Shown here: positions 1 to 6,138 of the stretch, one piece after another
Layout of the letters: each line of letters begins with the position of its first letter
Numbering within the stretch: position 1 is the stretch's first letter
NCBI GenBank assembly: GCA_041907145.1
Contig: JAYRHW010000100.1
Span: 1-9,289 of the forward strand
From: JAFLCA01 sp041907145
GTDB taxonomy: Bacteria > Bdellovibrionota_C > UBA2361 > JAFLCA01
Direction: 5' to 3'
Length of the DNA: 9,289 nt
Notes under the pieces: model-generated
Database searches by the model: none
The model's input: the letters and a program-made list of their open reading frames with translations, nothing else
What the model was told of the DNA's origin: nothing
Program-made: the position numbers and the translations under genes

Positions 1-15
1 CTAGGTACCCATCTA

Positions 16-498
16 CTAATCAGAATTTGCGGCACGCGCTCTGGATTTCTTCCCAGCCGATTCCAAACTCTGCAACGTATCGACGAATTGGTTCACGTCC
101 GAGAACTCTCGGTAGACAGACGCGAATCGGACGTAGGCAATCTTATCCAGGCCTTTGAGAGCTTCCATGATAAAGTCCCCGATTTGAATACTTGGGACTT
201 CCTTTGCGCACCCCTCGGACACCCGAAGTTCGATATTATCGACGGTGCGCTCGATATCCTCCATGCTGACTGGTCGCTTCTCGCAAGCACGGATGATGCC
301 GGCCTTCACTTTTGCGCGTTCGAAAGGCTCGCGGCGTCCGTCCTTCTTCACCACCATCGGCAGCGACAACTCGACACGTTCAAAGGTCGTAAAGCGAAAG
401 CCGCAGCCTTGGCACTCTCGACGACGGCGAATGGAGCTCTCATCGCCGCGTGAATCGACCACCGCCGATTTATCCGATGTGCAACGAGGGCAACGCAT
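16..498 (-). CDS. nrdR: Transcriptional repressor NrdR
   Basis: This 160-residue protein is NrdR, the nucleotide-sensing repressor of ribonucleotide reductase genes. The N-terminal zinc ribbon is complete, with cysteines 3, 6, 29 and 32 (CPRC and CQGC) and a basic RRRR stretch at 24-27. The ATP-cone that senses ATP/dATP follows at about residues 47-137 and carries the family-typical PMVVKKDGRREPF and YVRFASVYREF segments. The last ~15 residues are a basic, low-complexity tail. Length matches the family (about 150-160). It starts 20 bp after the glyA stop, so it is probably co-transcribed with glyA; a GAGAG lies just upstream of the ATG and a TAGGAG overlaps the glyA stop. The reading frame ends in two consecutive TAG codons. 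From family knowledge it binds paired NrdR boxes at nrd promoters. I see no such box here, and no nrd genes are in the window. Confidence 0.97.
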   Translation of the reverse strand: MRCPRCTSDKSAVVDSRGDESSIRRRRECQGCGFRFTTFERVELSLPMVVKKDGRREPFERAKVKAGIIRACEKRPVSMEDIERTVDNIELRVSEGCAKEVPSIQIGDFIMEALKGLDKIAYVRFASVYREFSDVNQFVDTLQSLESAGKKSRARAANSD

Positions 499-518
499 AT
501 TTTCTCTCGTCGAGGCTC

Positions 519-1778
519 CTAACGAACTAATCTATGTTTGTAGAGTGGGAAACGTGAGCTGAGCTCGCGCACTCCCTCAGCAATTGACGCAAGCTTCTTA
601 GGGTCATTCCTGGCTTCAATCGCATCTTTGATGAAGCTCGCTACCGCCTTCATCTCAGCCGTTCCCATACCGCGGGTAGTTAGGGCCGGCGTTCCCAGCC
701 TTACTCCACTGCATATGGCCGGGGGCTGCGGATCGTAGGGGATCGTGTTTTTGTTTGCCGTGATATGCACTGCGGTGAGAGCTGCCTCACCCTCCTTTCC
801 TGTTAGGTTGGCCGGCCTCATGTCAACGAGCATCACATGAGAGTCCGTTCCGCCCGATACGATACGAAAGCCATGCCGCTGTAACTCCGTGGCAAGTGTG
901 CGGGCATTCTCTACAACTTGTTTGGCGTACTGCTTGAACTCTGGGCGCAGCGCTTCACCAAAGGCTACAGCTTTGGCCGCGATGGTGTGCATATGCGGAC
1001 CGCCTTGGAGACCAGGGAACACGGCCTTGTTTGCGTTCTTGGCAAAATCCTGCTTGCCCATAATAAGTCCGGAGCGCGGGCCGCGCAGAGTCTTGTGGGT
1101 GGTCGTCGTGACCAGGTGACAGTGCGGGATAGGGTTGGGGTACTCTCCTGCTGCCACAAGGCCAGCATAGTGGGCAATATCAGCCAGCACGATGGCGCCG
1201 ATTTCGTCACCGACCTTTCGGAAAAATGCGAAATCAAACCGGCGCGAGTACGCTGAGGCCCCGACAATAATTAGTTTGGGACGATGCTGCTTCGCGAGCG
1301 TCATTACTTCGTCCGGATCAATCAGCTCGTCTGACTGTCGCACTCCAAACGCAACGACCTTATAGTTGCGACCCGAGAAGTTTACGGGGCTGCCATGAGT
1401 AAGATGGCCGCCCTGATCAAGTCGCAACCCCATAATCGTGTCGCCCATCGAAATGACGGACTCGTAAGCGGCCTGGTTCGCTTGAGCACCCGAGTGGGCC
1501 TGAACGTTGACAAACTCGCATCCAAACAGCTGCTTGGCCCTCTCGCGCGCGAGCTCCTCTATCTCATCTACGACCTCACAGCCTCCGTAATAGCGCTTAC
1601 CGGGCAGCCCCTCGGCGTACTTGTTGGTGCAAACTGAGCCATTGGCCTCCAGAACGGCTTCGCTAACAAAATTTTCGCTCGGGATCATCTCCAGGCCATA
1701 TTCTTGCCGCTCGGTTTCACGCTGGAGAAGCTTAAAGACGGCCGGATCACTGCTGGCTAGAGGCGTCGTAAAGGCCAT
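519..1778 (-). CDS. glyA: Serine hydroxymethyltransferase
   Basis: This is a full-length 419-residue GlyA, a cytosolic PLP enzyme that interconverts serine plus tetrahydrofolate with glycine plus 5,10-methylene-tetrahydrofolate. It is the main one-carbon source for thymidylate, purine and methionine synthesis. Visible family signatures are IPSENFVS near residue 32, NKYAEGLPGKRYYGG at 52-66, GGHLTHGSPVNFSG at 123-136 (His125 expected to stack on PLP), the LADIAHYAGL stretch at 198-207, and the TTTTHKTLRGPRSG motif at 224-237, whose Lys229 is the Schiff-base lysine. The ATG is preceded by AGGG at 7-nt spacing, which supports this start. The gene lies downstream of the acpP terminator, so it needs its own promoter; a weak candidate lies at 1837-1865. 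nrdR follows after 20 bp. Nothing is missing or unusual in the coding sequence. Confidence 0.98.
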   Translation of the reverse strand: MAFTTPLASSDPAVFKLLQRETERQEYGLEMIPSENFVSEAVLEANGSVCTNKYAEGLPGKRYYGGCEVVDEIEELARERAKQLFGCEFVNVQAHSGAQANQAAYESVISMGDTIMGLRLDQGGHLTHGSPVNFSGRNYKVVAFGVRQSDELIDPDEVMTLAKQHRPKLIIVGASAYSRRFDFAFFRKVGDEIGAIVLADIAHYAGLVAAGEYPNPIPHCHLVTTTTHKTLRGPRSGLIMGKQDFAKNANKAVFPGLQGGPHMHTIAAKAVAFGEALRPEFKQYAKQVVENARTLATELQRHGFRIVSGGTDSHVMLVDMRPANLTGKEGEAALTAVHITANKNTIPYDPQPPAICSGVRLGTPALTTRGMGTAEMKAVASFIKDAIEARNDPKKLASIAEGVRELSSRFPLYKHRLVR

Positions 1779-1836
1779 GAAAATTCCCTAAAGGACAGGT
1801 AAAAAGCGAGAAAGCTCGAAGATTTGAGCCAAGCGG

Positions 1837-1865
1837 ACTATACACCAGAAACATCCATAAATTCC
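1837..1865 (-). promoter_or_regulatory. Possible glyA promoter
   Basis: Reading the minus strand, a TATAGT hexamer at 1842-1837 is a good -10 element about 59 bp upstream of the glyA start. The hexamer 17 bp further upstream (GGAATT) is a poor -35. A promoter is expected somewhere between 1779 and 1899, because the strong stem-loop at 1900-1932 should stop transcription from acpP. This is a weak assignment made from position and the -10 alone. Confidence 0.3.
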
Positions 1866-1899
1866 AGTTTACAGGCCTCACGAGGACGCTAAAAACACC

Positions 1900-1932
1900 A
1901 AAGCCGGCAGACTGTTAGGTCTAACCGGCTTT
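1900..1932 (-). terminator. Rho-independent terminator after acpP
   Basis: A perfect 8-bp inverted repeat (AAAGCCGG at 1900-1907, CCGGCTTT at 1925-1932) encloses a second 4-bp stem (AGAC 1909-1912, GTCT 1919-1922) with a 6-nt loop. On the minus strand the stem is followed by TTT, then GGTG, then a run of five T, beginning 44 nt after the acpP stop codon. Position, stem strength and partial U-tract make it the terminator of acpP, separating it from glyA. On the plus strand the tail is weaker, and no plus-strand gene needs it. Confidence 0.8.
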
Positions 1933-1976
1933 GATTTACACTTAACAACCAACTGCGCAAGCAGTCAGAGTTGTAA

Positions 1977-2222
1977 CTATGCCTGGCGGCTCTGGATATA
2001 GGAGAGCACGTCCTGGACGGTCTGGATCTTCTCGGCATCTTCATCAGGAATCTCCATATCGTATTCCTCTTCCAGAGCCATGATCAGCTCAACGATGTCG
2101 AGAGAATCAGCACCGAGATCCTCGATGAATGAAGCCTCCGGAGTTACCTCCTCCATGCTCACACCAAGTTGCTCAACAATAATTCCCTTTACGCGCTCTG
2201 CGATCTCATCAGCTGATGCCAT
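1977..2222 (-). CDS. acpP: Acyl carrier protein
   Basis: This 81-residue acidic protein is the acyl carrier protein of type II fatty acid synthesis. It carries the growing acyl chain as a thioester on 4'-phosphopantetheine. The attachment motif GADSLDIVELIMALEEEY is intact, with Ser40 as the modified serine, and the flanking helices (EDLGADSLD, IPDEDAEKIQTVQDVLSYI) are typical. Length is normal for the family (75-85). A GGAG lies 8 nt before the ATG. It is separated from fabG by 374 bp containing a good promoter and ends at a strong stem-loop, so it looks like a single-gene unit, as suits a very abundant protein needed outside the neighbouring operon. fabF, which commonly follows acpP in other bacteria, is not present; glyA follows instead. 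Confidence 0.98.
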   Translation of the reverse strand: MASADEIAERVKGIIVEQLGVSMEEVTPEASFIEDLGADSLDIVELIMALEEEYDMEIPDEDAEKIQTVQDVLSYIQSRQA

Positions 2223-2260
2223 TTACGAATCTCCAATTAAAAAAACTGAATTGCTATAGC

Positions 2261-2338
2261 GGCGGAAACAGTTACTGATTCCGTAATCACTGACCCCGCA
2301 TGTGGGAGCCATTTCCGCCTTCGACGGGCCCCTCAGTG
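2261..2338 (-). promoter_or_regulatory. Inverted repeats in acpP 5' leader
   Basis: If transcription starts from the promoter at 2368-2395, the acpP mRNA has a leader of about 140 nt. In it a perfect 8-bp inverted repeat pairs 2312-2319 with 2261-2268 (GGCGGAAA with TTTCCGCC). A 6-bp repeat pairs 2333-2338 with 2288-2293. The two pairings interleave in RNA order, so they would form a pseudoknot or be mutually exclusive. A small TGATT/AATCA hairpin with a 4-nt loop lies inside the 8-bp stem, and the palindrome GCTATAGC (2253-2260) plus a seven-U run (about 2239-2245) follow before the ribosome binding site. I do not recognise a known RNA family, and the structure may be chance. Confidence 0.35.
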
Positions 2339-2367
2339 TTTCAGGGTATCCCGCGACAGAAGCTACC

Positions 2368-2395
2368 TTTATAGACGATAGACAGTCGTAGTCAA
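2368..2395 (-). promoter_or_regulatory. Sigma70-like promoter of acpP
   Basis: On the minus strand TTGACT (2395-2390) and TATAAA (2373-2368) are separated by 16 bp, each matching the sigma70 consensus at five of six positions. The start point would be near 2361-2364, giving a leader of about 140 nt before the acpP ATG. It sits in the long gap after fabG, where a promoter for acpP is expected. Confidence 0.6.
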
Positions 2396-2448
2396 GTAAT
2401 CGGTTTCGCACTTAAACCGACAACTGGAACAGTGAGAAAGTAAAGAAA

Positions 2449-2465
2449 TTGCCGCTAAAAGGCAA
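2449..2465 (-). terminator. Weak terminator-like hairpin after fabG
   Basis: On the minus strand TTGCC and GGCAA form a 5-bp stem with a 7-nt loop, followed by TTTCTTT. It lies about 130 bp past the fabG stop and before the acpP promoter, where the rpmF-plsX-fabG transcript might end. The stem is short, so this is tentative. Confidence 0.3.
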
Positions 2466-2489
2466 GCGTCCGAATACCAGGCTAGGTAA

Positions 2490-2519
2490 CTGATATTTCA
2501 GGCTAAATCGAAGTGTCAA
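2490..2519 (-). promoter_or_regulatory. Possible second upstream promoter of acpP
   Basis: A perfect TTGACA lies at 2519-2514 on the minus strand, followed after 18 bp by TATCAG (2495-2490), a four-of-six match to the -10 consensus. Its transcript would run through the weak hairpin at 2449-2465 and then into acpP. It is weaker than the TTGACT/TATAAA pair downstream because of its -10 element and spacing. Confidence 0.3.
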
Positions 2520-2596
2520 GAGAGCCGGCAACCAGCAATTTAACTCAATCGCCGCCAAACTGTCGCTCTAACGGTTGTTACTACTCGTAGGCGGGG

Positions 2597-3355
2597 CTAC
2601 ATGTACATTCCGCCGTTCACTCCAAGAACCTGTCCAGTGATATAGGCGGCGTCATCACTCGCTAGGAATGCAGTAGCACAAGCAATGTCAGCGGGAGCTC
2701 CTATTCGTCCGAGAGGAATATTCTTTAGCAATTCCTCTCGGTGTTTCTCGCCAATTTCATCGGTCATATCGGTCTCGATATAGCCAGGCGCGATGGCATT
2801 AACGGTAATACTGCGGGAGGCGAGTTCCTTGGCCATTGATTTGGTTAATCCAATCAAGGCGGCTTTGGAAGAGACATAGGGTGCCTGACCTGCGTTCCCC
2901 ATCTCCCCAACCACCGAGGTCATATGAATGATGCGGCCATAGCGGCTCTTCATCATCAAGCGGGAAGCAGCTCGGGCGCAATAAAACGCGCCATTCAAAT
3001 TTACGTTCAAAATTCGCTGCCAGTCCTCATCCTTCATGCGAACAAACAAGCCATCCTTGGAAATTCCGGCGTTATTGACCAGAATATCGAGTTTCCCTGA
3101 TTCAGCCTGAATTCTCTCGAACGCAGTATCGACTGCAGCACTGTCAGCCACATCGAAGCCAATCGCGACTGCATTGACACCCAGAGCCTTGCACTGTTGC
3201 ACGGTATCTTCAGCAGCCGCGGAGTTGGAAGTGTAGTTAACCCAAACGGCAGCGCCGCGCGCAGCAAGTTCCAGGCAAATTGCCTTGCCAATACCGCGTG
3301 ACCCTCCGGTTACCAAAGCCACGCGTCCCTGCAGATTTCTAGACTTCTCGCCCAT
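2597..3355 (-). CDS. fabG: 3-oxoacyl-[ACP] reductase FabG
   Basis: This short-chain dehydrogenase is FabG, which uses NADPH to reduce 3-oxoacyl-ACP to 3-hydroxyacyl-ACP in the fatty acid elongation cycle. In 252-residue numbering, the cofactor motif TGGSRGIG is at 16-23, NNAG at 94-97, and the catalytic tetrad is Asn119, Ser147, Tyr160 and Lys164 (YVSSK). The C-terminus ITGQVLGVNGGMYM is typical of FabG rather than of other SDRs. The frame has two nearby ATGs, at 3361 and 3355. The AGAGGA ribosome binding site touches the first ATG directly but sits 6 nt before the second, so I choose 3355; the alternative adds two residues. It begins 15 bp after the plsX stop and is surely co-transcribed with plsX. 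The assignment is strengthened by plsX on one side and acpP on the other. Confidence 0.96.
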   Translation of the reverse strand: MGEKSRNLQGRVALVTGGSRGIGKAICLELAARGAAVWVNYTSNSAAAEDTVQQCKALGVNAVAIGFDVADSAAVDTAFERIQAESGKLDILVNNAGISKDGLFVRMKDEDWQRILNVNLNGAFYCARAASRLMMKSRYGRIIHMTSVVGEMGNAGQAPYVSSKAALIGLTKSMAKELASRSITVNAIAPGYIETDMTDEIGEKHREELLKNIPLGRIGAPADIACATAFLASDDAAYITGQVLGVNGGMYM

Positions 3356-3370
3356 ACCCATTCCTCTCGA

Positions 3371-4519
3371 TTAATCCTCTTCCTTGCGAACCGCCACTTC
3401 AGCGGGTGGCGCCTTCTTGCGCTTTTCGAAACGTTGTCCCATACGGTTCCAAATCCCGTCCTCGAATACTGCGCCATCGCTGCTATCGATGGCGCCCAAC
3501 GCGCGCGCAAGCTCTCCGGCTAAATTGTCTGCCGCGGATTTCTGTGCTACGCGAATCGCATTCTTAATCGCGCGACTATTTGACGAGCCGTGACAAATGA
3601 TAGCGATGTCATTGAGACCAAGAAGCGGCGCGCCGCCATAGGCAGAAGGATCGAGCTTTTCGCGAAATAACGACTTGAACATCGGCTTTGAGAGCCACAT
3701 CCCGATTTTGCCGCGAACACTTCGTTCTACATAATGTCGAATAGAATCGAACACTAATTCGACGCTGCCCTCCATGGCTTTGAGCAGCACGTTGCCGACA
3801 AAGCCGTCGCAAACCACCACGTCCGCGCGATCACGGCAAATATCACGACCTTCCACGTACCCCACATAGTGTAGTTCAGGCATATTCCCGAGGGTTTGGG
3901 CAGCCGAGCGAATAATATCGGTTCCTTTTGAAGCTTCTGTGCCATTCGAAAGCAGCGCGATACGGGGGCGCTGGCAAGAAATTGCCGAACGCGCATAATA
4001 GTTTCCCATCAACGCAAATTGTACGAGCTGCGACGCATTGCAATCGATATTCGCGCCACTGTCCAATAGCACCGTAGGAGCAAGGTTCCCCACTTTGGGG
4101 ATGAGTGATGCGATTGCCGGACGGACAATCCCCGGCAGTGTTCCGGATACGAACAATCCAGCCGCCATGACGGCACCGGTGTTGCCAGGGCTGACGACGC
4201 TCGAAGCCTCTCCCGCCTTTACAAGCTCAAAGGCAACTCGGATGGATGCATCCGGCTTCTTACGCAGCGCGACGGATGGAGAATCCTCCATAGAGACGAC
4301 CTGCGAAGCGGGCCGCACGAATATGCGCGTATCGTTCTCAAAATTATGAGCGGAAAGCCGAGCACGAATTTGGACTTCATCCCCGATAATGACCGAGGAG
4401 CAATTGAACTCTCGCGCCGCAGCTATAGCGCCATCGACGACTACATCAGGCCCGAAATCTCCGCCCATAGCATCAACTGCCACAGGAAGCTCAGCCGAAG
4501 CCTGGCCCGATTGTGTCAT
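3371..4519 (-). CDS. plsX: Phosphate acyltransferase PlsX
   Basis: This protein is PlsX, a peripheral membrane enzyme that converts acyl-ACP and phosphate to acyl-phosphate, the acyl donor for PlsY in phosphatidic acid synthesis. It shows the N-terminal VAVDAMGGDFGPD motif (about residues 13-25), the SPGNTGAVMAAG segment in the middle, LLDSGANIDC, and GFVGNVLLKAMEG. It is 382 residues, somewhat longer than the usual 330-350. The excess is mostly a charged, lysine- and glutamate-rich C-terminal tail after the conserved core (last ~35 residues) and a short N-terminal extension. The ATG is the only possible start after the in-frame TAG that lies upstream, yet no purine-rich ribosome binding site precedes it; the upstream bases are T-rich. 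It lies 24 bp after rpmF and 15 bp before fabG, the common bacterial order rpmF-plsX-fab. Confidence 0.96.
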   Translation of the reverse strand: MTQSGQASAELPVAVDAMGGDFGPDVVVDGAIAAAREFNCSSVIIGDEVQIRARLSAHNFENDTRIFVRPASQVVSMEDSPSVALRKKPDASIRVAFELVKAGEASSVVSPGNTGAVMAAGLFVSGTLPGIVRPAIASLIPKVGNLAPTVLLDSGANIDCNASQLVQFALMGNYYARSAISCQRPRIALLSNGTEASKGTDIIRSAAQTLGNMPELHYVGYVEGRDICRDRADVVVCDGFVGNVLLKAMEGSVELVFDSIRHYVERSVRGKIGMWLSKPMFKSLFREKLDPSAYGGAPLLGLNDIAIICHGSSNSRAIKNAIRVAQKSAADNLAGELARALGAIDSSDGAVFEDGIWNRMGQRFEKRKKAPPAEVAVRKEED

Positions 4520-4543
4520 TGGAAATGATGTAAAAAACGCTGC

Positions 4544-4747
4544 CTACGAAGCCGTGGCTGCTTTATCCTCGCCCTGGACCGGAACAATCTGCTTACCGCG
4601 GTACTGGCCGCAGGAAGGGCAGGCGCGATGACGAAGGGTCGGCTCTCCACACTTCTGACATACGATCGCGAATGTGCGCGTCAACGCATCATGAGAGCGG
4701 CGCATTGCGCTTCTGGAGTGCGATGTTCTTTTCTTGGGAACAGCCAT
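4544..4747 (-). CDS. rpmF: 50S ribosomal protein L32
   Basis: This 67-residue basic protein is ribosomal protein bL32 of the large subunit. The N-terminus MAVPKKRTSHSR is diagnostic. Zinc-ribbon cysteines are present at 30, 33, 43 and 46 (CQKC and CPSC), so this is the zinc-binding form. A GAGGA lies 3 nt before the ATG, a short spacing. plsX follows after 24 bp, the usual partner in bacteria. The YceD/DUF177 gene that often precedes rpmF is absent; actF is the upstream neighbour across 84 bp. I find no strong promoter in that gap, so it may be read from the ACIII operon or from a promoter I could not recognise. Confidence 0.97.
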   Translation of the reverse strand: MAVPKKRTSHSRSAMRRSHDALTRTFAIVCQKCGEPTLRHRACPSCGQYRGKQIVPVQGEDKAATAS

Positions 4748-4777
4748 AAGTCCTCGATTTGAAATCTAATAGGCTGG

Positions 4778-4801
4778 GCAGGTTACCATAAGACTACCTG
4801 C
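4778..4801 (-). repeat. Inverted repeat between actF and rpmF
   Basis: A 6-bp perfect inverted repeat (GCAGGT at 4778-4783, ACCTGC at 4796-4801) with a 12-nt loop lies 30 bp after the actF stop. Interrupted GGC/GCC pairing can extend the stem. No T-run follows on the minus strand, so it is not a standard intrinsic terminator. It could protect the 3' end of the act mRNA, act as an attenuator, or be chance. Confidence 0.3.
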
Positions 4802-4831
4802 GGCCTCAAGCGAAGGGCAACTTTGCTTAAT

Positions 4832-6106
4832 CTACCACTCCGTATGCCCGGTCGTTTGGGGGTGGGATACAGCGACGAACGGGAATTTAGCTAAAAAGCC
4901 CATGATACTAAGCACATAGGCTCCAAGAAAGCCGAAGAACAGGCCTACGTCCATAGCGCCAAACGGGATGACCCCGGGGCTAAGGTTCGGGATGATGGCG
5001 ATATATTTCTCGAGCCAAATGCCGACGAAAATCACCAAACCAACGGTAGCGAAAGTTGCTCCAGTCTTCTTCAAATCACGGCTCAACAAAGTGATGAATG
5101 GAATCACGAAGCACATCGAGAAAACTACCCAACCGATACTCTTCCAGGGATATTCCCGGGTACGAAGAATCATCCATTGGGTTTCCTCTGGAAGATTACC
5201 GTACCACTGCGGAAGAAATTGGCTGAAGAAGAAATAGCCCCACATCATACAGAACCCGAAGGTGAGCTTTCCGAGATCCCAACGCACATTCCCGTTCATC
5301 ACCTTGGCGTAATCGGCATTCGTCCGCGACAGGTAATAGGTCAAAATCGCCAGAGCGGCAAACCCCAAGTAGATATTACCGATGAAGTAGAAACCGCCAA
5401 ACAGATTCGAAATCCATACCGGATCCATAGCCATGACAAATTCGAAGGTGAAGAGCGAATAAATTACGGCGTAGAGGAAAATCAAAATCGGCGCTACTCG
5501 AGACATCGCCGGCTGGAGTTCAGCCACTTCGGCAGCCGTTCCCTTCCAATTGGCACTTAAATTCTGGTACAGCCACCCGACCCAACGGCCCTTCTGAGCG
5601 TAGCGTTCGCGCAGCATTCCGATGTCACCGCGCAGTGACATGCGCACGAAACGCCAAAGCATGAAAAACAAGAACGCTAGCAGAGCTGCGTGCCGCACGT
5701 ATACAAAATTGGGCTGCATCCACCATTCCTTTCCCGGCATGGGGTGATTGGCCCACGGAAAAAGATGACGACGCCCAAAATAGGTCAGGAGTATCGAGAA
5801 CAATGCCCAAGGGAAGTAGGCTACGCCCGCCTCCGCTATACGACGCAATGGTGTGGCCCATGTGGCCCGCACGATCTGCAAAATGACCGCGAACACGACC
5901 GTGCCAACTGACAGCCCCATGAAGAACACGGCATTGGTAAAGTAGGCTCCCCAGAACAAATCAGGTTGGTAGGACGAAATCCCCAGGGTAAAGGTCAAGA
6001 CGCCGCCCCAAAAACAGATCCACATCAGGCGACGAAGGGCTGCGGTAGGATGAATCGCCTCAGCCTGCATGACTTCATTGAGATTGAGAGCTGTGTTGCT
6101 ATGCAT
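4832..6106 (-). CDS. actF: ACIII membrane subunit ActF
   Basis: This 424-residue integral membrane protein is ActF, the second NrfD-like subunit of alternative complex III, a quinol:electron-acceptor oxidoreductase replacing the bc1 complex. About ten hydrophobic helices are visible, roughly at 27-45, 54-78, 95-111, 138-154, 203-223, 238-258, 282-300, 324-342, 349-370 and 384-404. Family-typical segments include FWGAYFTNAVFFMGLSVG near 51-68, FEFVMAMDPVWISNLFGGFYF at 221-241, and SQFLPQWYGNLPEET at 295-309. ActF is homologous to ActC but is thought from published ACIII structures to play a mainly structural or proton-related role, with ActC holding the quinol site. It follows actE after 32 bp and ends the operon here. 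The ribosome binding site is weak; an internal ATG at codon 13 has no better one, so the first ATG is kept. Confidence 0.93.
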   Translation of the reverse strand: MHSNTALNLNEVMQAEAIHPTAALRRLMWICFWGGVLTFTLGISSYQPDLFWGAYFTNAVFFMGLSVGTVVFAVILQIVRATWATPLRRIAEAGVAYFPWALFSILLTYFGRRHLFPWANHPMPGKEWWMQPNFVYVRHAALLAFLFFMLWRFVRMSLRGDIGMLRERYAQKGRWVGWLYQNLSANWKGTAAEVAELQPAMSRVAPILIFLYAVIYSLFTFEFVMAMDPVWISNLFGGFYFIGNIYLGFAALAILTYYLSRTNADYAKVMNGNVRWDLGKLTFGFCMMWGYFFFSQFLPQWYGNLPEETQWMILRTREYPWKSIGWVVFSMCFVIPFITLLSRDLKKTGATFATVGLVIFVGIWLEKYIAIIPNLSPGVIPFGAMDVGLFFGFLGAYVLSIMGFLAKFPFVAVSHPQTTGHTEW

Positions 6107-6138
6107 AGGTTTCGAGTCGCTTGGTACTTCTACAATGA

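Larger units (their letters stand above)
2223..2596. other. Long fabG-acpP intergenic region
   Basis: These 374 bp hold no convincing gene. A 62-codon GTG-initiated frame on the minus strand ends right at the acpP start but matches nothing I recognise, and it would begin upstream of the main promoter. The region contains a TTGACT/TATAAA promoter (2368-2395), a possible second promoter (2490-2519), a weak terminator-like hairpin (2449-2465) and a leader with several inverted repeats (2261-2338). I see nothing in 2520-2596, just after fabG. Confidence 0.7.

Noticed and set aside
1..15. A further gene after nrdR at the left edge
   Set aside because: The ATG at 12-10 on the minus strand is followed after two codons by TAG; nothing can be called in these few bases.
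88..453. 121-codon plus-strand frame opposite nrdR
   Set aside because: It lies fully antisense to nrdR, whose zinc and ATP-cone motifs are intact; the product is not recognisable.
1779..1899. Glycine or folate-related riboswitch before glyA
   Set aside because: The leader of about 50-120 nt shows no structure I recognise as such a riboswitch.
2223..2411. 62-codon GTG-start frame directly upstream of acpP on the minus strand
   Set aside because: It would begin upstream of the best acpP promoter, has no clear ribosome binding site and matches no family. It ends next to the acpP start probably by chance.
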